This document shows, in pieces, positions 58,105 to 64,000 of a DNA stretch of 64,000 nucleotides. Both the position numbers and the translations under genes were made by a program. Position 1 is the first letter of the stretch. Each line of letters opens with the position of its first letter. This DNA is from Astrocystis sublimbata (lineage: Eukaryota > Ascomycota > Sordariomycetes > Xylariales > Xylariaceae), in contig JAJNNY010000045.1 in the NCBI GenBank assembly GCA_022453515.1, forward strand, positions 1 through 64,000, read 5' to 3'. The notes beneath the pieces were generated by a model. The model made no database searches and had not been told where the DNA came from. It saw only the letters and a program-made list of their open reading frames with translations.

Positions 58105-59209
58105 TCGAAGTCGGACATTACTTGTAATGGATATAAATGGTAAGCTCATAATGACAAAACATGAGGCATGGCGTGATCCGCACGATATAACTAGGTGGCT
58201 GGCTGGCGTTGGGTGGTGTTTACGCAGGGTTGCCAGGTCCGAGTGCCTTGGGGTTTGGCTAGATGGGCTTGAATGCGGTGGTCCTTCCAGTAAATACCAC
58301 TATACACCGAGTGTGTTCATTTATATATGACCGATCTGAGCGTCGCCGAGGAGACACGCTGCTGAGATGAGGATGACCGCAAATGGATCACGCATTGGAA
58401 ACGACCGTGACAGCGTTGCGGTCGTTGTTTATTGATGATCTTCGTGGTTGCCGATAGAAATCTCGATGGACTTCTTGGTTGGGCCATAGATGGGCTATAG
58501 AGCTTGCTGTATAAAATAAGGTTCAAGTGGACACTCACCAACCCTGATATTTAGTCGTCAGCTCGTGCGAGGGAGGCGTCGGAGGCAGATGTGCTCGTGC
58601 CCCTGAACTCTAATACCCAGGTAACCCCGGCCGACTCGATATGTCACCATATTCTGCAAGCATGATTGAGCATGCGAGAACGAGGTCTATAATCAATTAC
58701 TGGCAAACACCCGTTAGATGATTCCCGATTTGCCCTAGGATTTTGAACCCAGACCAAGGTAGGTAATTAGTCACCCACATCACAATTGGGCCCAGTTCGG
58801 CCTCTCTGATTACTCGAGTCTCGTTTGCTTGTCTCAAAGCAACTTTGATCTCGAGACTTCATTATGGCAGAAGCCGTAAACCGACAAGAATTATTCACGG
58901 TTTGCTGTATCTTAATATGCTTCAGCCATCAACCCTCCATCTTCGTCGATGTAAGCGCTTTTGTTGTTATCCCTGTATCGAGAATATACCTACCTACAGC
59001 TGATGACCCCCACTCAATTCCTTGACTTTGAGGACGCAGTGTCTGAAACCATTCCCAACGCCATATAATAGAAAACCTGAGTGTTTTTGGGTTTTAGACT
59101 TGACTGTCTACAGACAGAATGTAAAAACAAGCAGATAATTACAAGAATAACGGAAAAGGAGCTATCCAGACATCTTGATAAGGGTTAAAACACTATAACA
59201 CAGAACTAT

Positions 59210-60171
59210 TTAACTTTTTTTTTTAAAAAAAACAAAAAACTTGATCTGCTCACATAATTTTACTAACAACTCGAAATGCTCTGGTTGAATACTCTGACTC
59301 AACAACGAAGCTGTCACGCCGTCCACTATCGACTTGATAGTACATAGATCCTCCCATAATCGATCAGAAACAACTCCCAACGCTATGATAACAATAAGGC
59401 TCCACGAGTCGAGACCCGCTACCCTAACTCTATAATTATATTGAAAAGTGCCCCTCCGACGCACGTCCCGAAGCAGCTTCCAAATGCCCAGACAAGGGTT
59501 CACTCCGACTGTTCCACCGCCCATCGTTTCCGCACCACGTTCGCCAACGCCACATCTAGAATCGGTGCTGCTTGGTGACAGGCAACACTAGTATCAACTC
59601 AAGCAGGTGTGGTTTGGCGGGGACCGGAGTCTGCGGGGTTATCGACAGGTGGTAACACGGGAATTGAGATCGGGCCGCTAGATACCAGGAAGCGAGCTCG
59701 CTGAGAACTCGTAGATGTCGGTTGTCTAAACCGACGCCGAGATAATTTGCTAGCTCGGGTTTAAAATCCATATTTGATTAAGGAAGTTTTATGCCCATAA
59801 AAATATCCTGATAAAATATTGAAGTGCTCCGAGTCGTTGTCTGACGAAAAGTGTACCATGGATCGTCATCGAGTGTCAAGCAGCCGCTTTTGACTCCGGG
59901 CATCTCCCATCAGGAAATCAACGTAATCAGCCTGCAAGCCTATGATCAAACTGAGAATGTAGCATCTGTATTTGTGTAACGAATCGCTGTTCATAGTGGT
60001 TTGTGCTGCGAAAGTTGGGAAATCTCTGTCGCATTTGATTTCCTCGGTAAGCGTAAGACCGGAATCGTGAAAAGTCGAGGGTCGTTTCGATTTTGGAGGT
60101 CCAAGACATGATTTTCCGCGTTGGTCATTGACTCGAACACACTTCTCTGAAGATGAGATTGTCTGTAGCAA
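59210..60171 (-). pseudogene. Possible remnant of an unidentified gene
   Basis: Three same-strand ORFs in a row (59866-60171, 59556-59771, 59210-59524; 101, 71 and 104 codons) have ordinary globular composition, for example LSELASWYLAARSQF and LVKLCEQIKFFVFF, but lie in frames that no clear intron pair joins. No domain is recognised. They could be pieces of a decayed gene, unannotated exons, or chance. Confidence 0.2.
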
Positions 60172-60779
60172 ACTCTGTGCTCGTCATGTTGTAATGCCGG
60201 CTCAAGGACAGCCTTGATGTTTGAGCTCTGATTGCCTGGAATTTTCTGGCGGGCCGGCTGAGCTACCCGTAAACCATATATCGAAGGAAGACTTTGGTGG
60301 TGTCCTTGTCGGAATGCTTCGCCATAATGCCTAAGGCGTCATGGGTGTTCTCAAAGGAGTGCTAAGGTGGCCGACGTGGTCGAGAGAAACCCTCGCTACC
60401 AGTTGGGGCCCTCTATCTTCACCAACAGATATGATCTGTGTTATGGTAATCAACGCCTCGCGTGGTGTATATAAAGATTTCTGCTCGGGTGGTGCGGGAC
60501 CGAATTTGTTCGTTTGGCAAAGCAAGTTCTCGCCGGGCAGCTGGGTACGTGAGATCACGACCGTCGACGTCCACAGCATGAAGGACGCGGAATAACATTT
60601 CCTAATCTAGCTCGAATCAGCACTATGTATCAAATTCTATGGGGAATCAACCTACCGTCATCGAAGTGGTGGTCCATAGCTATAGATTCGATGAATAACC
60701 GGAATGCTGTTGCTTGTAGCTTGTTCGCAGGTGATGTGAAAGAGGGGGCCGCCCCCTAGGTGGGCTCATTAGGTTGATA

Positions 60780-61010
60780 TTCCATGGTTATGTTGATGCT
60801 GATACATATATTAATGATGTTGATGACAACCATTGCCAAGTTGATGTCGTGGTAATGAGGAAATTTGATGCAAAATAGTAGCTCTGCATATGCTCTGCTC
60901 GAAGGGGTGGGAGCAATAATACTAATGATGATAATGATGGATATGCCAATGTGTCGATGCGATGATGATATTGTGTTGGTGTGGTGTTGATGTTGATAAT
61001 GAAGATGGGA
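60780..61010. repeat. ATG/GAT-rich low-complexity DNA
   Basis: Repeating GATGTTGATG/AATGATGAT words give His/Ile/Ser-rich chance ORFs on the minus strand. It reads as a degenerate trinucleotide microsatellite. Confidence 0.6.
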
Positions 61011-61497
61011 AGAAGAGAGGAACAAGACCGGGCCAAGCTCGCTCTTTTATAAACAATACCCCATCCATCAAGGTTGCGCTCCTCTCATCTTTCAGAAGCA
61101 GGAACATCATGGCCGCCTGCCTCTTATTAGTATCCATCAATCCAGACTAACTTTAGGCTTTGCCTTCATCGTCACAATACGGAAGTTTATAGAAGGTCCA
61201 TGACACATCACCGATGAACTCTATATGGATAGGGGTAATAGGGGGGATGGTGGGTGCGGAAGGATCAATAGTGTTCGGGAATTGGTAGAAGGAGCAGCTC
61301 AACTTCACAACACCATAGCATCAAATTGGCCTCGAATGGGCAGAGATAAATAATACTATATGAGAGCGTGCTTGCACCTTGCCGCTCCAACTTTCAACGT
61401 GGCTGCCGATGTACGATAACTATTTGCGAAAGTGATGCTCGTCCGCTCGCACATCCCTACCTATCAACATGTAAACAATGACGTTCTACGTCAAAGA

Positions 61498-61950
61498 GGT
61501 GACTCAAGAGCTTAAACTCAAACCACACGAGGAAGCTATTTCGCATGAGCTTCAAGTAGCGCGATGGTCTGTGCTCTCAGAGGAGCCTAGGAAGCGCTCA
61601 CGTTCCTGCCAATATATCAACAATGCCAGTACATGTCATGCCAGAGGGGTGACTCATGACCTTGAACCCAAATCACACGAGGTAGGTGGTCAGTTCATGT
61701 AAGCTCATGTGGTAATAAAATGGCCAGTGCACGCTGGTCAGTACGTGCGTTTCACGAAACCCAAAAACCGCCCACGTTCCTACCAATATGTCAACAATGC
61801 CAGACTGCGTCTAGGTGACCCAAGATCTAGCCTCAAACTCAATTCCCACGAAGAAGTCACTTCATACAAGCTTCACGTAAGCGCGATGATCAATGCGCGC
61901 TGGTCGGTGCACTTCAAGAAACCCAAAACACCATCACAAGCATACTTAGG
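61498..61950. repeat. Degenerate tandem repeat, three units of about 140-166 bp
   Basis: Units start at 61498, 61648 and 61814 with GGTGACYCA. Shared blocks in order are CTCAAA/CCCAAA...CACGAGG, TTCATNNAAGCTTCA/CTCATGT, GCGCTGGTC-like, GAAACCCAAAA, and (in the first two) ACGTTCCTRCCAATAT followed by a TCAACAATGCCAG box. The third unit lacks the last box. The copies have diverged well beyond a recent duplication. Confidence 0.6.
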
Positions 61951-62371
61951 GCACATAAAGTTGACTGTCGTGATTCATATTATTCATCGATTGTAGTTAG
62001 GTGGGTAACGTAGGTGAGACAGCTAATCTAGGCAGAAGGTATGATAGATATGATAGACAAGTAGGTAAGTAGGTAGGTAGATAGAACACGTAATGAAATG
62101 TAGATAGATATTGGCGACGGCCAGAAAACTCTATTCTCGAGGCTTTGCGCCGAGGGAGGGTATCATTATCAATCCCGCTTTGTCCGGTCCTGTTCTTTCC
62201 TTGAAAAAAAAAAAAAAAAATCTGCGCCGTTGCCAGTACACCGCAAATCATCATTATCTCCAAGCGAAAAATCCAAAAAGCCAATTACGCAATTTTTGGG
62301 CAGCGCAAAATGCAAGCGCAAAACGTAAACGCAATCAATCAATCAGTCAGTCAGTCGGCGAGGGAGTCATT

Positions 62372-64000
62372 CTACATGAGCTCAGTCGGCGACTGGAAGT
62401 CGCCCGCATAAGCGTGCTGGGCTTCCCATTTCAGGAAGTCGCCCAGGTCGTGGCCCAGATTATACCCCATGGGCACGACATCGAGGTCGTCGCCGCTGTC
62501 ACTGCGGATGACGCGTAAGTCGAGCATCGGGCTCGGCGGAAGACTGTTGAGGCTCTGGCGATTCATGATGACCTCTTTCTCCTCGTTGTCGTTCAATTGG
62601 TTGTGTCCGTTCGCAAGATACCACGACGACGGGTCCGTCTTCTTGGCAGTGGCAGAGTTGATGTCGAGCTGCAGGCCCGAGGCCCGCGACCTCTGCTGCG
62701 CCTCCTGCCATCGCATTTGCGGGTTGTTGGGGTGGTCCTTGCCGACGCCGTTATAGAAGGGGAAGTCTGGGATCTCATCTAGGGAGAGTGTGCTGGTGGG
62801 GCTGGATGCTTCATAGTTGCGGGTGACGAGCTGCCCGGCGCCTTCGAAGTTGAACGAGTCCCACCAGTCTGCTATGTCGTCGCGCTCGTTGTCTTCTTCT
62901 TCTCCGCGATATAGTGTGCGGTCGGTATCTACGCAGAAGTCGCCGGCACCACCGAGGATCGCCATCTGATATGCCGTCCAGTCCAGAACCTCGTCACCAC
63001 AGAGTTTCATCTCTTGTACGAGGTCGGACTTGCACAGCCGAATGGGTCCATGTTGAAATGTCGGCATGGAAATGGAGTATGGGGATGATCTGAGGTAAAC
63101 ATATTCGGAAGTAGAAGTGGCATAAGATTCAAGGGATTCATGAGATGTGTTGTTGGATGATAGATCACCAATGGGTCTTGGTGCGGTACTTGTCTCAGGT
63201 ATGATGGGAAGCTCTGTCATTTGTCTGCGCGACGAGCTCCGGACATGTCGTGACGACACAGTGGGATGTGTGTTGTTTCGAAATGAGGACCGGGAGGGGA
63301 GAGGAGGCGTGATAGTTTGGTCTTGGAGTTGTTTTTCAATTGGAAGGTTTTGAGGTACCTCATCATCAAGGACGGGTTTCGCAGGCTGCTCTTCAGCCTT
63401 CTCGAAATTAGATGTTGCTGTTGCAGGCGGTGTTGAGACATCACCAGGTTTGGCTGCTGATGATGATTCAGGTGGCGATGGGAAATCGCTAGGTGTTATT
63501 GTTGTGGGCTCAGGAGGTGCAGGGAAGTCGTCAATATGGATGATGTCCTCAGGCGAGTCCGCCAAGTCATTTTCGAAAGGAGCTGCCACCTTGTCTACTT
63601 GAAGCTTCGTTATCCTCTGCTGCTTGAAAGCCTCAATCTGGTCGGGTGTAAGCATCTCATCAGCTTCTATCCGGTGGAAGAGCCTGCTCAACCCCGACAC
63701 ATTCTCGGAAAGTGTCCATCTTGGCCCGGCGGTCTTGACCACTTGTCTCGGTGAGGGGGCTCTCCGTATCTGCTTCATCGGGTTCCGGCGTTTGGATTTC
63801 CTGGTATTTTCCCGCTTATGACTCTGCACAGGAGAAGTGTCCTTGGGCGGACTGCTAAGAGGCGAGGAGCTAGGCAGTGAAGGTGTGTTCGGTGAGGGAG
63901 TACGAGTATTTGGAATTGAATGCCTTGTCTCCTTTGGAGGTGGGGTGGGTGGCCTCGCCCCGGCGTCATCAGGTGTGTCGGAGACGTCTGAAACTGCCTT
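62372..64000 (-). CDS. Pro/Ser-rich protein of unknown function, N-terminus beyond window
   Basis: The frame is open from the right edge of the window to TAG at 62372 (about 542 codons visible), so the 5' part is missing. The visible N-terminal half is disordered, rich in Pro, Ser, Thr, Lys and Glu, with SPxxP and PPK motifs that resemble phosphorylation sites or short binding motifs (DDFPAPPEPTTITPSDFPSP). The C-terminal half is more ordered, with conserved-looking blocks HGPIRLCKSDL, DEVLDWTAYQMAILGGAGDF, ADWWDSFNFEGAGQLV and LGHDLGDFLKWEAQHAYAGD. The aromatic and acidic C-terminus looks like a conserved filamentous-fungal domain without assigned function. No transmembrane segment is seen. 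It is probably cytosolic or nuclear. Confidence 0.8.
   Translation of the reverse strand, partial: KAVSDVSDTPDDAGARPPTPPPKETRHSIPNTRTPSPNTPSLPSSSPLSSPPKDTSPVQSHKRENTRKSKRRNPMKQIRRAPSPRQVVKTAGPRWTLSENVSGLSRLFHRIEADEMLTPDQIEAFKQQRITKLQVDKVAAPFENDLADSPEDIIHIDDFPAPPEPTTITPSDFPSPPESSSAAKPGDVSTPPATATSNFEKAEEQPAKPVLDDEVPQNLPIEKQLQDQTITPPLPSRSSFRNNTHPTVSSRHVRSSSRRQMTELPIIPETSTAPRPIGDLSSNNTSHESLESYATSTSEYVYLRSSPYSISMPTFQHGPIRLCKSDLVQEMKLCGDEVLDWTAYQMAILGGAGDFCVDTDRTLYRGEEEDNERDDIADWWDSFNFEGAGQLVTRNYEASSPTSTLSLDEIPDFPFYNGVGKDHPNNPQMRWQEAQQRSRASGLQLDINSATAKKTDPSSWYLANGHNQLNDNEEKEVIMNRQSLNSLPPSPMLDLRVIRSDSGDDLDVVPMGYNLGHDLGDFLKWEAQHAYAGDFQSPTELM

Larger units (their letters stand above)
58105..62371. other. 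4.3-kb gene-poor region
   Basis: No well-supported gene. It contains protein-like but unplaced ORFs on the minus strand at 59210-60171, a T10/A8-rich block at 59216-59236, ATG/GAT-rich low-complexity DNA at 60780-61010, a degenerate three-unit tandem repeat (61498-61950), GTAG-rich microsatellite sequence near 62,040-62,090 and a 17-18 nt A-run near 62,205. Confidence 0.55.

Noticed and set aside
60756..61036. His/Ile/Ser-rich minus-strand ORFs
   Set aside because: They read a degenerate ATG/GAT microsatellite.

Overview
This window is nuclear DNA from a filamentous ascomycete (Pezizomycotina, most likely a Sordariomycete; the class is inference). The evidence is a set of spliced genes with many short introns (mostly 47-140 nt, GTANGT-type donors, CTRAC-like branch sites) and families typical of that group: HET-domain and HET/NB-ARC/TPR proteins, SAT4/PTH11-like membrane proteins, Zn2Cys6 regulators, a KMT6 (EZH2-type) methyltransferase, an eisosome Pil1 protein and GH43. 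No prokaryotic genes, rRNA, CRISPR or intact transposon is visible.

Layout. 1-1072: 3' part of a single-pass membrane protein gene (minus). 1357-1428: a 72-nt uninterrupted poly-C run. 2313-3540: SAT4-like membrane protein (minus), divergent from a GMC oxidoreductase (4353-6244, plus). The latter is tail-to-tail, 47 bp away, with a tartrate/malate-type dehydrogenase (6292-7479). Two regulator genes follow on the minus strand: 8130-10420, which lacks a recognisable zinc cluster, and 11338-13915, Leu3/War1-like with an intact one. 17.5-23 kb: Nudix hydrolase, cupin protein, NmrA-like oxidoreductase. 23643-27640: a HET-NB-ARC-TPR NLR-type gene, complete except for one in-frame TAA. 29552-34251: housekeeping (Pex13, mitochondrial Asp-tRNA synthetase). 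36082-36974: a frameshifted gene for a secreted protein. 37434-41253: a second SAT4-like protein and a second HET gene. 42764-43376: a small secreted cysteine-rich protein. 45614-49219: KMT6. 51552-52863: Pil1/Lsp1. 54114-58104: an orphan membrane protein and a secreted GH43. 58.1-62.4 kb: gene-poor, with a degenerate three-unit tandem repeat. 62372 to the right edge: part of a proline/serine-rich unknown protein.

How the genes fit together. The 4.3-10.4 kb block (FAD oxidoreductase, NAD-linked hydroxyacid dehydrogenase, regulator) could be a small catabolic cluster; this is inference from position. The two HET genes and the NLR point to non-self recognition. KMT6, Pex13, AspRS and Pil1 are conserved core genes. 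Exon junctions were assigned by reading splice signals and checking that every spliced frame stays open and its total length is a multiple of three; no transcript evidence was available.
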